DNA from: Sedimentimonas flavescens
Lineage (GTDB): Bacteria > Pseudomonadota > Alphaproteobacteria > Rhodobacterales > Rhodobacteraceae
Assembly (NCBI RefSeq): GCF_019264375.1
Contig: NZ_JAHVAI010000003.1
Location: forward strand, 1 to 64,000
Reading direction: 5' to 3'
Length of the DNA stretch: 64,000 nt
In this document: piece by piece, positions 41,064-51,708 of the stretch
How positions within the stretch are numbered: the first letter of the stretch is position 1
How the letters are laid out: each line of letters starts with the position of its first letter
Notes under the pieces: generated by a model
The model's input: only the letters and a program-made list of their open reading frames with translations
The model's database searches: none
Told to the model about the DNA's origin: nothing
Position numbers and translations under genes: made by a program

Positions 41064-42113
41064 ATGATTGCCCCGCTGGTGAACATTATTGAATTGAAGC
41101 ATTTGGTTTCCGCTCTCGACCGGATGACATCGCCCTCGGTGGTGGACCGGGCGCTCAGATCCGCGGGTGTCAGCCGCAAGGTGCTTCGGGAGGTCAGCGG
41201 ATTTCTGCCCTATGCGATCGAGGCGATCGTGCTGGAAAAGGTGGCCCGCGCGGTGGGCGATCGGCATCTTGGTGCGCGTCTGGGTCATGCGTTCGACTAT
41301 TCCGCCTACGGGCCCTACGCCGATTACGTGCTTGGCGCGCCGACGCTGGTTTCGGCGCTGTTTCGCAGTCAGCAGGCCCTGCCGCTGTTGCATCCCGGTT
41401 CGTCGATCCGGACCAGTGCGCAAGATGGCAAGATCCTGATTTCGTTCTGCTCCGGCTTGTCCTCGGTCGTCGGTCACCGGCATCTCGATGAAGGCGCGAT
41501 CCTTGTGGTGTGTCATGCCATCCGGCATTTTCTGGGCGACGACTGGGCGCCCGAATGGATCGAACTGACCGGGGCGCCTCATGCGCGTCTGCACGATATG
41601 GAGACATTGATCGGCGCGCCGATCCGGACCGGGGCCGATATGTCGGCGCTTGCGCTTCGCATGGAAGATCTGATGCGCCCGAACCCCCAACCGGTGGTTG
41701 GCGGGGCACGGCTTTTGATTGACGACCTGCCTGCGCTGATGGGCTTGTCGCCGCTACGCAGCGTGGCCGACACGGTCGATAATTTCCTTCGCTTGCAACT
41801 GATTGCCGGGGATACCTCCGAGGATGGCGTCGCGCGGATGCTGTCTGTCGGGCCGCGCACGTTGCAGCGCGCGCTGCGCGCCGAGGGCACATCCTTTCGC
41901 GAGGTCAAGGCGCGTTTCAACGAGGAGCGGGCGCGCAAGTATCTGAGCGACTCCGATCTGTCGATCGACCAGATCGCCGGTCTTCTGGGTTATGAGGAGC
42001 CCAACAGCTTCCGTCGCGCCTTCCGGAACTGGACTGGCCAGTCGCCGGGGGCCTATCGCGATGCCGGAAAAAAAGTCCCGGCCCTGGGGCCGGGAGTTGC
42101 TCGGGCGCAGTAG
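41064..42113 (+). CDS. AraC-family regulator with arabinose-binding-type sensor domain
   Basis: A 349-residue regulator. The N-terminal sensor (about 1-230; LVSALDRMTSPSVVDRALRS at the start) is of the PF12625 type found in OruR/ArgR-like AraC proteins. The C-terminus has two helix-turn-helix motifs (EDGVARMLSVGPRTLQRALR and IDQIAGLLGYEEPNSFRRAF, then WTGQSPGAYR). Starts at 40932 and 41028 are also in frame; 41064 matches the family start. It is divergent from the envelope operon. Its last codons overlap a terminator for the opposite strand. Confidence 0.85.
   Translation: MIAPLVNIIELKHLVSALDRMTSPSVVDRALRSAGVSRKVLREVSGFLPYAIEAIVLEKVARAVGDRHLGARLGHAFDYSAYGPYADYVLGAPTLVSALFRSQQALPLLHPGSSIRTSAQDGKILISFCSGLSSVVGHRHLDEGAILVVCHAIRHFLGDDWAPEWIELTGAPHARLHDMETLIGAPIRTGADMSALALRMEDLMRPNPQPVVGGARLLIDDLPALMGLSPLRSVADTVDNFLRLQLIAGDTSEDGVARMLSVGPRTLQRALRAEGTSFREVKARFNEERARKYLSDSDLSIDQIAGLLGYEEPNSFRRAFRNWTGQSPGAYRDAGKKVPALGPGVARAQ
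42068..42095 (-). terminator. Terminator of the agmatinase operon, inside the 3' end of the araC-like gene
   Basis: On the minus strand TCCCGGCC-CCAG-GGCCGGGA, then C and seven T residues, forms a textbook intrinsic terminator about 50 bases after the stop at 42145. It lies within the last 16 codons of the convergent AraC gene, so those codons also serve as a terminator for the other strand. Confidence 0.88.
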
Positions 42114-42144
42114 TTGGCCATGCGCCCTTCGCGGGTTTTCGTGA

Positions 42145-43239
42145 CTAGATGCCAGATTTCACCGAGGTCCAAAGGCGCGTTCGGTTGCGCAGGGTCTTCG
42201 CGTCCACGCTCTTGTCGGGGAACAGCCGGTTCAGCGTCTCGGTATCGGGGTAGATGCCCGGATCGGAGAGGATCGCGGGGTCGACAAACTCATCGGCGGC
42301 CTTGTTTGCATTGGCAAAGAACACCATGTTCGACACCTCGGCGATCATCTCGGGGCGCAGCATGTGGTCGATGAAAGCATAGGCCTCGGCCACATTCTTC
42401 GCATCGCTCGGAATCGCCATGAGGTCGATCCACATCAGCGTGCCCTCTTTCGGGATAGTATAAAGCACCTCGACGCCGTTGTCGCTTTCGGCCGCACGGG
42501 CCTGCGCGATCCCCGCGTCGCCACTGTAGATGACCGCCATGCAGACATCGCCCGAGGCCAGATCGTTGGTGGCCTTCTGGTTATGGAAATAGCGGATGTG
42601 ATCCGAGGCCGCGCTCAGCGCCGCCTGGGTCCGCTCCAGATCGGTTGCATCGTTCGAATAGGGGTCGATCCCGAGGTAGTTCATCGTGACCGAGACCATC
42701 TCGACCGGGGAGTCCAGCATCCCGATGCCGCAATCCGCCAGCTTGGAGGCGATCTCGGGGTTGAAGAGAACGTCCCAGGTGGACATGTCCTGATCGCCAA
42801 GGCGATCGGCGACCAGCTTGGGGTTATAGGCGATGCCGATGGTGCCCCAGGTATAGGGCACACCCAGTTGCCGCCCGCCCGGAACCTTGTCGAGCGCGGC
42901 CAGAATATCGGCGTCGAGATTGGCGTAATTGCTCAGCCGCGCGGGGTCGATGGCCAGCAACGCCCCGGCCTGAAACTCGCGCTCGGCGTTCGAGGCCGCG
43001 GGGAAGACCAGATCATAGCCCGAAGCCCCGGTCAGCAGTTTCGTCTCAAGAATCTCATTCGAGTCGAAATAGTCGAGCGTGACCGACGTGCCGGTCGCCG
43101 CCTCGAAAGTCGATAGAGAGGTTTCGCCGAGGTAGTCGGCCCAGTTGTAGATTGCGAGGTCACCGGCCTGTGCGCTCCCCGCGCCGGCCAAGGCCAGCGC
43201 GAGGGTGGTGATCGTGACTGTGGTTCTCCTGTTGGACAT
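42145..43239 (-). CDS. Polyamine ABC transporter substrate-binding protein (PotF/SpuD-like)
   Basis: A 364-residue exported protein. The signal peptide is MSNRRTTVTITTLALALAGA followed by GSAQA, and the mature protein begins GDLAIYNWADYLGE, the classic start of PotF/PotD proteins. FDSNEILETKLLTG, YDLVFPA, GVPYTWGTIGIAYNP and DSPVEMVSV are family landmarks. GGGAGAA precedes the ATG at 43239. It binds putrescine or a related diamine in the periplasm. The transporter's permeases and ATPase are not adjacent. Linkage with agmatinase suggests uptake of agmatine or putrescine. Confidence 0.92.
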   Translation of the reverse strand: MSNRRTTVTITTLALALAGAGSAQAGDLAIYNWADYLGETSLSTFEAATGTSVTLDYFDSNEILETKLLTGASGYDLVFPAASNAEREFQAGALLAIDPARLSNYANLDADILAALDKVPGGRQLGVPYTWGTIGIAYNPKLVADRLGDQDMSTWDVLFNPEIASKLADCGIGMLDSPVEMVSVTMNYLGIDPYSNDATDLERTQAALSAASDHIRYFHNQKATNDLASGDVCMAVIYSGDAGIAQARAAESDNGVEVLYTIPKEGTLMWIDLMAIPSDAKNVAEAYAFIDHMLRPEMIAEVSNMVFFANANKAADEFVDPAILSDPGIYPDTETLNRLFPDKSVDAKTLRNRTRLWTSVKSGI

Positions 43240-43261
43240 GGTCTTGTTCTCCCTTTTGGGG

Positions 43262-44236
43262 TCAGCCGTGCTGCTTACGCGCGGCGGCGTAGAGGCACAG
43301 CAGGTCATTGGCGAGGGTGGCGGCCGCAAGTGCGGTGATGTCGCTCACGTCATAGGCGGGGGCGACCTCAACGATATCCATGCCCACCACGTTGATCCCC
43401 GCGAGGCTGCGCAGCGTCTCTTGCGCCTGATAGGGGCTGAGGCCGCCGATGACCGGCGTGCCGGTGCCCGGAGCCGAGGCAGGTTCCAGCGCGTCGATGT
43501 CGAAGGTGACATAGGTCTTGTTGTCACCCACGATCTTGCGGATCTTCTCGGCCACGGCATGGGGGCCGGTCTTATGCATCTCGATGGCGTCGATGATGTT
43601 GAAGCCAAGCGGGTCGGGGTTGTGCGTGCGGATGCCGACCTGAACGGACCGGGCCGGATCGACCAACCCGTCGCGCACCGCGTGGAACATCATCGTGCCG
43701 TGGTCGATGCGGCCTTCCTCGTCCGCCCAGGTGTCACTATGGGCGTCGAACTGGATCACGCTCAGCGGGCCGCCGTGTTTCTCGACATGCGCCTTGAGCA
43801 GCGGATAGGTGATGAAGTGATCCCCGCCGATCGATAGCAGCGCCGTGTCGGTGGCCAGAACGGCCCGCGCCTCGTCGGCGATCTCGTTGGGCACATTCGC
43901 GGGATAGCCCGAGTCAAACCGGCAATCGCCGTAATCCACCACAGCAAGCTGCTCGTAGGGGTCTTGCTCCCACGGCCAGGGCGCCGACCACGAGATATGC
44001 GCCGAGGCGCCACGCACCGCGCGCGGCCCAAGGCGCGCGCCCGAGCGGCTCGACACCGAAAGGTCGAACGGCACGCCCATGATTGCCACATCGGCAGTGC
44101 TGAGGTCGCGCGTGTAGCGCCGACGCATGAAGCTCAGCGCGCCCGCATAAGAGGCCTCGGTCACGGTGCCGCGATCCGACAGGCGTGTGAAGGCCTGATC
44201 GCCCGTCGAGGGGTTAACGCTGGAATCCTTCGCCAT
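43262..44236 (-). CDS. speB: Agmatinase (ureohydrolase family)
   Basis: A 324-residue ureohydrolase converting agmatine to putrescine and urea. The binuclear manganese ligands are visible: SIGGDHF, QFDAHSDTW and VTFDIDALEPASAPGTGTP. It is upstream of the polyamine-binding gene by 22 bases in one operon and is divergent from a LuxR-type regulator. A related guanidino substrate (guanidinobutyrate, guanidinopropionate) cannot be excluded from sequence. Confidence 0.9.
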   Translation of the reverse strand: MAKDSSVNPSTGDQAFTRLSDRGTVTEASYAGALSFMRRRYTRDLSTADVAIMGVPFDLSVSSRSGARLGPRAVRGASAHISWSAPWPWEQDPYEQLAVVDYGDCRFDSGYPANVPNEIADEARAVLATDTALLSIGGDHFITYPLLKAHVEKHGGPLSVIQFDAHSDTWADEEGRIDHGTMMFHAVRDGLVDPARSVQVGIRTHNPDPLGFNIIDAIEMHKTGPHAVAEKIRKIVGDNKTYVTFDIDALEPASAPGTGTPVIGGLSPYQAQETLRSLAGINVVGMDIVEVAPAYDVSDITALAAATLANDLLCLYAAARKQHG

Positions 44237-44303
44237 TGATCTGTCTCCCGGTTCAAATTGGCATCCGAAGAGATTGGCCGAGAATGCATATGCTGGTAAA
44301 TTC

Positions 44304-44332
44304 GGGTATGGATATATACCCTTGGATATATA
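44304..44332. promoter_or_regulatory. Repeats in the agmatinase / LuxR intergenic region
   Basis: TGGATATATA occurs twice, 14 bp apart (44309 and 44323), and GGGTAT-ggatat-ATACCC is an inverted repeat at 44304-44321. The stretch is AT-rich, 29-57 bases before the LuxR-type start and about 70 bases before agmatinase. It is a likely operator or overlapping -10 region for divergent control by the neighbouring regulator. Confidence 0.5.
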
Positions 44333-44360
44333 AGGTCAGTGCGGCCACGCAGGAATGTCG

Positions 44361-45140
44361 ATGGAAAACAAAGTGCTAACTCTTGACGACGGCCGCATCC
44401 AGGCAGTGGCGGCCCTGCTCGAGTCGCTTGGCTCTGACCGGTTCCCGACGGCTTTCCGGCAGCTTGTCAGGTCGATCTGCAGCTTTGATTCTCTGATCGC
44501 CACGCGCTACCCGGCCAATCAGCCGCCGGTCTCGCTGTTTCATGATCTCGACGATGTGCAGGCGGCCATCACCGTGCAGTTCTACGCCACCGGGCCCTAT
44601 CTGCTCGACCCGCTTTATCTGGCGTGCAAGGGGGGCAGCGCGCCGGGCGCCTATCGGTTGCTCGACCTCGCGCCCGAGGCCTTCTACCGCTCGCAATACT
44701 ACCGCGCTTTCTATCGCAGCATCCGTATCGGCGATGAGGTGGGCCTGCTAATCCGCGAGGGTGGGAGTGACTGGATCATCGTTTCGCTGGCGCGCGGGGT
44801 GCGCCAGACACGCTTCACCGAACAGGAACTGATGCAACTGCGCCAGATCTTCCCGATCCTGTCCGCAGCCGTGCTGCGCCACTGGGGTGACAAGCCCGAG
44901 ACCGCACCCGCAGGGCTGCTTGAGGACCGTCTGGAAAGCTTCGGCGCGGATATCCTCAGCCCGCGCGAGGCCGAGATCGTGCGCCTGATCCTTCAGGGGC
45001 ACTCAACCCCCTCTGCAGCGGCTTATCTGGGTATTTCCGAAGGCACGGTGAAGGTTCACCGCCATCACGCCTATGCCAAGCTCGGCATTGCCTCGCAGGC
45101 CGAACTGTTCTCGCTCGCGACGCGGCATTTCGTGGGTTGA
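44361..45140 (+). CDS. LuxR-family transcriptional regulator
   Basis: A 259-residue protein with an N-terminal sensor domain of unknown ligand and a C-terminal LuxR helix-turn-helix (ILSPREAEIVRLILQGHSTP, then GISEGTVKVHRHHAYAKLGI). No receiver Asp pattern or acyl-homoserine-lactone motif is evident. An ATG at 44355 is too close to the AGGA box; the ATG at 44361 is well spaced. It is divergent from agmatinase and is followed by a strong terminator. It probably senses an amine or its product and controls the speB operon. Confidence 0.85.
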   Translation: MENKVLTLDDGRIQAVAALLESLGSDRFPTAFRQLVRSICSFDSLIATRYPANQPPVSLFHDLDDVQAAITVQFYATGPYLLDPLYLACKGGSAPGAYRLLDLAPEAFYRSQYYRAFYRSIRIGDEVGLLIREGGSDWIIVSLARGVRQTRFTEQELMQLRQIFPILSAAVLRHWGDKPETAPAGLLEDRLESFGADILSPREAEIVRLILQGHSTPSAAAYLGISEGTVKVHRHHAYAKLGIASQAELFSLATRHFVG

Positions 45141-45142
45141 GG

Positions 45143-45170
45143 CGCCGGTAGCCCGCGCGGGCTACCGGCG
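45143..45170. terminator. Bidirectional terminator between LuxR and cytochrome c genes
   Basis: A perfect 28-base palindrome (two 14-base arms, CGCCGGTAGCCCGC and its complement) lies just after the LuxR stop and 11 bases before the convergent cytochrome stop. TGTTGTTGTG follows on the plus strand. Confidence 0.85.
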
Positions 45171-45180
45171 TGTTGTTGTG

Positions 45181-45612
45181 TTACTGAATGCCGTTGGCGC
45201 GCTGCACCTCGCGCACATAGGCGACGATGTTGACCACGTCGGAGGGGGTCAGCCCCTCGACCGGGGGCATGTCGCCGAACTTCCAATGGTGCGCGCGCAC
45301 CCCGTTTTGTACGGCGGCAAGGAAGGACATGTCGCCGTGGTGCGAGGGTTCATAGATCACGTGGATCAGCGGCGGCGCGATGCCCAACTTGCCGCCAGCA
45401 TTCGCGCCGTGGCAAGCCGCGCAGACGGCATCGAAGGCGCGCTGCCCCATCTGGGCATTGGGCGAGAGGCTGTCGGGGAGCGAGACCGCCACCATCGGAT
45501 CGCCTTCGGCAGGCGCCTTGGCCTGAACATCGGGCGTGCCGCCGGGGCCGAGTGCCAGATAGGCGCCTCCGGCAATGGCCAGGGCTGCGGCGGCAACAAG
45601 GTATTTCTTCAT
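45181..45612 (-). CDS. Class I cytochrome c, exported or membrane-anchored
   Basis: A 143-residue protein with an N-terminal hydrophobic segment (MKKYLVAAAALAIAGGAYLA), heme motif CAACH, and a Met ligand candidate in FGDMPPVEGLTPSDV, ending in the typical helix VVNIVAYVREVQRANG. Upstream, a small Cys/His exported protein is read in the same direction. The pair repeats the cytochrome plus small exported protein seen at 2523-3439 in the copper block. A role in copper or periplasmic redox is likely but unproven. Confidence 0.9.
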   Translation of the reverse strand: MKKYLVAAAALAIAGGAYLALGPGGTPDVQAKAPAEGDPMVAVSLPDSLSPNAQMGQRAFDAVCAACHGANAGGKLGIAPPLIHVIYEPSHHGDMSFLAAVQNGVRAHHWKFGDMPPVEGLTPSDVVNIVAYVREVQRANGIQ

Positions 45613-45701
45613 CGTAGGTTCCAATTCGATCAGGGCCCGCAAAGGGGCGCAAACAAGCGGGCGCGGGCGCCTCTGGCGGTCGCGCGTCGGTGTGAGATCG
45701 G

Positions 45702-46031
45702 TCAGGAACGTGGTGGAGGCAGGTCCAGCGCTGGCTCATGCGCCGCGGGCCAGGGCCGGTCGCCGTGCCGCAGTTCAAGCGGCAGGTCCGCCCGGCGCAG
45801 CGTCAGCGCCGGGGCAAAGGGCAGGGGCGCGGACAGCATGGCCTCGGCATGGGGGCAGGGGGCGCTCGGCATCTTGGAATGATGGGAATCCGGGCAAGAG
45901 GGGCAGTCGGCCATATCTGAAACTGCGGCCATCGCCTGTGCATGGCTCATCGCGGCAGCCGGAGCCCCCAGCTGCACGGAGCCGATCAGCAAGACCAGCC
46001 CGATAACGAGAAGATGCACGATCTGGCGCAT
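45702..46031 (-). CDS. Small exported Cys/His/Met-rich protein
   Basis: A 109-residue protein with a signal peptide (MRQIVHLLVIGLVLLIGSVQ). The mature part has MSHAQAMAAVSDMADCPSCPDSHHSKM and a further Cys (APCPHAEAM), so Cys, His and Met are clustered as in periplasmic copper-binding peptides and DUF2946-type proteins; the tail is proline-rich and ends LDLPPPRS. It is 89 bases upstream of the cytochrome gene and is probably co-transcribed. No enzyme activity is expected; metal handling is inferred. Confidence 0.7.
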   Translation of the reverse strand: MRQIVHLLVIGLVLLIGSVQLGAPAAAMSHAQAMAAVSDMADCPSCPDSHHSKMPSAPCPHAEAMLSAPLPFAPALTLRRADLPLELRHGDRPWPAAHEPALDLPPPRS

Positions 46032-46303
46032 GGTTTCCTATCTTGCGCGACCGGCGGGGGCTGTCAATCGCTCCGCCGATGGCCTGTCGCGCAAGTGATC
46101 GCGCATCGTGCATGCGCCGGCCATGACATTGGTCAAACGGGCCAGCCCTGGCGATAGATCCGCTCGTTGAGGTTGGTGCGCGTTGCCATAGTTGGCCCGA
46201 AACGCCACCCGGGAGTTCGGCTGCTTCCATTGCGGGTTGGTCGGCAGAGAGATGTTGGCCACTGGCAGCGCCTCGTCGGGCGGCAGCAGTCGAACCCGCC
46301 TGC

Positions 46304-46378
46304 TTGCGTCATCGCGCTGCGCCACAGGCGACCGGAGTGTTCGCCGACGAGATCGTGCCGGTCGAGGCGGCCCCGATC
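46304..46378 (+). pseudogene. Possible remnant of a thiolase (acetyl-CoA acetyltransferase)
   Basis: In one plus-strand frame the stretch reads LRHRAAPQATGVFADEIVPV, which resembles the thiolase segment (S)HQRAAAAQAAG.F..EIVPVE. No other thiolase motif is found around it, and the rest of the frame has no match, so it can only be a small fragment or coincidence. The surrounding region 46032-46423 has no intact gene. Confidence 0.3.
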
Positions 46379-46423
46379 CTGATCACAAAGGCGACCGGTT
46401 ACGCGCGCAAAAAGCCCGCGCGC

Positions 46424-47020
46424 CTAGAAGCTTGGCGGGGTGCAGGCGGAGATCAGGATGCAGACCTCGTCGCGGATGTTTCGAAACCTGTGCGGGACGC
46501 GGCTGTCAAAGAGATAGGCATCGCCGGGGCCCAACTCGTTCACCGCTTCGCCGACGGTCAACTCGATCCATCCCGAGAGAACGAATCCCCCTTCCTCCCC
46601 GTCGTGGCTGTAGTTTTCCACGCCGGTGTCGGCTCCGGGTTCGTATCGCTCGTGCAGAATTTGCAGCATTCGGTTGGAGCCTGCGCCCACCTGATGCAGG
46701 GCGATTCTGGCCGCTTGCGGCGCGTTGCGAAAGACCATCTTAGGGTCAACGGCAAGCAGTTCGCTCGCGCGGAAGCAGATCTGTTCCCGGTCTTCAATGT
46801 CGGGGCCGAAGAACTCTGCCAGGCTCATCGGGATTGCATCCAGAATACGTTTGAGCGATGCGACAGATGGCGATGAGTGGTTTGTTTCTATTTGTGAAAT
46901 CAAGCCGTTGGTGACGCCGGAGCGGCGCGCGAGTTCACGCTGCGACCATCGCTTTTGTGTGCGCACCGCCCGAAGGCGATGACCGATATCGAGATTGGGT
47001 TGCTTTGCTGGAACGGGCAC
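46424..47020 (-). CDS. XRE-family regulator with cupin sensor domain (PuuR-like)
   Basis: A 198-residue protein: helix-turn-helix at about residues 11-65 (IGHRLRAVRTQKRWSQRELA, GVTNGLISQIETNHSSPS) and a C-terminal cupin (about 120-195; YSHDGEEGGFVLSGW and LGPGDAYLFDSRVPHRF). This is the layout of PuuR, the putrescine-responsive repressor, and of many amino-acid or amine regulators. The frame begins with a TTG at 47110 without ribosome site; the GTG at 47020 with CGGGGGA upstream gives the family length. It is divergent from the TRAP operon and is the likely controller of it. Confidence 0.85.
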   Translation of the reverse strand: MPVPAKQPNLDIGHRLRAVRTQKRWSQRELARRSGVTNGLISQIETNHSSPSVASLKRILDAIPMSLAEFFGPDIEDREQICFRASELLAVDPKMVFRNAPQAARIALHQVGAGSNRMLQILHERYEPGADTGVENYSHDGEEGGFVLSGWIELTVGEAVNELGPGDAYLFDSRVPHRFRNIRDEVCILISACTPPSF

Positions 47021-47372
47021 GGCGGTCCCCCGGCTGACTTCTCGCGGGCTGATGATGGGCTGTTGTGAACTGGATTCACTGAAGTCTAACGCGAAGAGAT
47101 TTCCGAACAAGCTTGATTACTATTTTAAACGGAACTACGCTTTCATGACACTTTACCTCCTTCTATGCGACCGTTCCCGGTTTCGCAGTTGGGCGCATCG
47201 CCCTTGTGTGGGGGCAGCCTGAGCGAAGGTATCCTGTGGCCCATGTAGGAGACGCCCGTCGAGGCGTCTGCGCGCGGCCCGATCGGCCGGACCCGGTTCG
47301 GCGAAGGAGTGATTCAGCGGGGCAACAAGAATCCGCGGGTCAAATGTCCAGTTAGCGACACGGAGTTGAAAA
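47021..47372. promoter_or_regulatory. Intergenic region between the XRE-cupin regulator and the TRAP operon
   Basis: 352 bases with no gene. An AT-rich stretch around 47110-47160, containing CTTGATTACTATTTTAAACG and, further on, TTCATGACACTTTACC, is the likely location of promoters and operator for the divergent regulator and transporter. No perfect palindrome longer than six bases was found there. Confidence 0.4.
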
Positions 47373-48329
47373 ATGACATATCTCAAGACACTCTCGTTCG
47401 TCAGTGCCATGGCGCTTGCGACCACTGCCGCCGCCGAGGAGCGGTTCATCACCATCGGCACCGGCGGCCAGACCGGCGTGTATTTCGTGGTCGGACAGTC
47501 GATCTGCCGGCTGGTGAACCGCGACACGCCGACGACCAACCTCAAGTGCACCGCGCCCTCGACCGGCGGCTCGATCGCCAATATCAACGCCATCGCGGCG
47601 GGTGATATGGACATGGGCGTTGCGCAATCCGACTGGCAGTATCACGCCTTCAACGGCAGCTCGGAGTTCGAGGGCAAGACGGTGGACAAGCTGCGCGCCG
47701 TCTTCTCGGTGCATGGTGAGCCCTTCACCGTCGTCGCCCGGAAGGACTCGAATATCGCGAGCTTCGAAGACCTCAAGGGCAAGCGCGTCAATGTCGGCAA
47801 TCCCGGCTCGGGTCAGCGGGCGACCATGGAGGTCGTGCTGAACGCAATGGGCTGGACCGATGGCGATTTCGCGCTGGCATCCGAGCTGAAGCCCGCCGAG
47901 CAGGCCGCAGCCCTGGGTGACAACAAGGTCGACGCGATCATCTACACCGTGGGCCACCCGAACGGCTCGATCCAGGAGGCGACCTCGACAGTCGAGGCAA
48001 ATCTGGTTCCGGTAACCGGCGAGGCGATCGACAAGCTTGTGGCCGAAAATGCCTATTACGCCAAGGCGATGATCCCCGGCGGGATGTATGCCGGCACGCC
48101 CGATGACGTCGAGACCTTCGGCGTGAAGGCCACCTTCGTCACCTCGGCCGATGTGCCCGATGATGTGGTCTATGCCGTGGTCAAGGCAGTGTTCGACAAT
48201 TTCGACCGCTTCAAGGGCCTGCACCCCGCCTTTGCCAATCTCAAGGAAGAAGAGATGATCAAGGACGGTCTGTCCGCCCCGCTGCATCCGGGCGCGATCA
48301 AGTACTACACCGAGCGCGGCTGGATGTAA
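47373..48329 (+). CDS. TAXI-family TRAP transporter solute-binding protein
   Basis: A 318-residue exported protein. The signal peptide is MTYLKTLSFVSAMALATTAAA, and the mature protein starts EERFITIGTGGQTGVYFVVG, the TAXI family signature (ITIGTGG..G.Y...G). GGSIANINAI, GVAQSDWQYHAF and VGHPNGSIQEAT are further family blocks. It delivers an organic acid or amino acid to the fused permease downstream. The ligand is unknown; the operon suggests an amino-acid or amine-like compound. Confidence 0.93.
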   Translation: MTYLKTLSFVSAMALATTAAAEERFITIGTGGQTGVYFVVGQSICRLVNRDTPTTNLKCTAPSTGGSIANINAIAAGDMDMGVAQSDWQYHAFNGSSEFEGKTVDKLRAVFSVHGEPFTVVARKDSNIASFEDLKGKRVNVGNPGSGQRATMEVVLNAMGWTDGDFALASELKPAEQAAALGDNKVDAIIYTVGHPNGSIQEATSTVEANLVPVTGEAIDKLVAENAYYAKAMIPGGMYAGTPDDVETFGVKATFVTSADVPDDVVYAVVKAVFDNFDRFKGLHPAFANLKEEEMIKDGLSAPLHPGAIKYYTERGWM

Positions 48330-48450
48330 GCTGCTCGGGCCGCCCTGCTTACGGTGGGGCGGCCCTTTCAGGCGCAGCGCGCGGATGGTGCGCGCGTCGA
48401 GCACTCGGCAATGACCTGGCAAGGGCGCGCCGTAGGGACTGGGGGACTTC

Positions 48451-51213
<2,763 letters not shown>

Positions 51214-51223
51214 GGAGGGCGCC

Positions 51224-51655
51224 ATGTACAAGACCATCCTCCTGACGATCGACCTTGAGCACGAAGCCTCGTGGAAACAGGCGCTGCCGGTGGCGATCGA
51301 CTTCGCCAAGGCGCCCGGGGCGACGCTGCATATCCTCGCGGTGGTGCCGAATTATGGCTCGGCGCTGGTCGCGAGCGAGTTCCCGTCAAGCTATCTTGAG
51401 AAGACATTGGCCAAGGCCAAGGCCAAGCTTGCGGCCATGGTGGCCGAGCATGTTCCGGCGCAGGTGAAGGCAATCAGCCATGTCGGGGCAGGGCGGGTGC
51501 ATGAGGTGATCCTGGAGTATATCGACAGCTCGGGCGCCGATCTGGTCGTGATGGCCAGCCATGCACCGGATCGCGTACGCGAGTTCCTGGTCGGGTCCAA
51601 CGCCGACCGGGTGGTGCGCCGCTCGCCTGTTTCCATTCACGTTGTGCGGTGCTAG
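51224..51655 (+). CDS. Universal stress protein (UspA) of a TRAP operon
   Basis: A 143-residue UspA-fold protein. It starts MYKTILLTIDLEHEASWKQA and has the ATP-binding loop motif G-x2-G-x9-G-(S/T) recognisable as VMASHAPDRVREFLVGSNAD, then VVRRSPVSIHVV. It is 10 bases after the TRAP permease, the position of TeaD in the ectoine TRAP system, where the protein binds ATP and tunes transporter activity. A similar role is likely here. Confidence 0.92.
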   Translation: MYKTILLTIDLEHEASWKQALPVAIDFAKAPGATLHILAVVPNYGSALVASEFPSSYLEKTLAKAKAKLAAMVAEHVPAQVKAISHVGAGRVHEVILEYIDSSGADLVVMASHAPDRVREFLVGSNADRVVRRSPVSIHVVRC

Positions 51656-51708
51656 GCAGTGCGGCGGTCCCGTCAAGGGGGGCTGAACAAGTGAGAGCAG
51701 GAACCGAG

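Noticed and set aside
40908-41694. Upstream extension of the 40155 barrel protein to 511 residues
   Set aside because: The extra part is the reverse shadow of the AraC gene. A clear signal peptide with GGAGGA sets the start at 40907.
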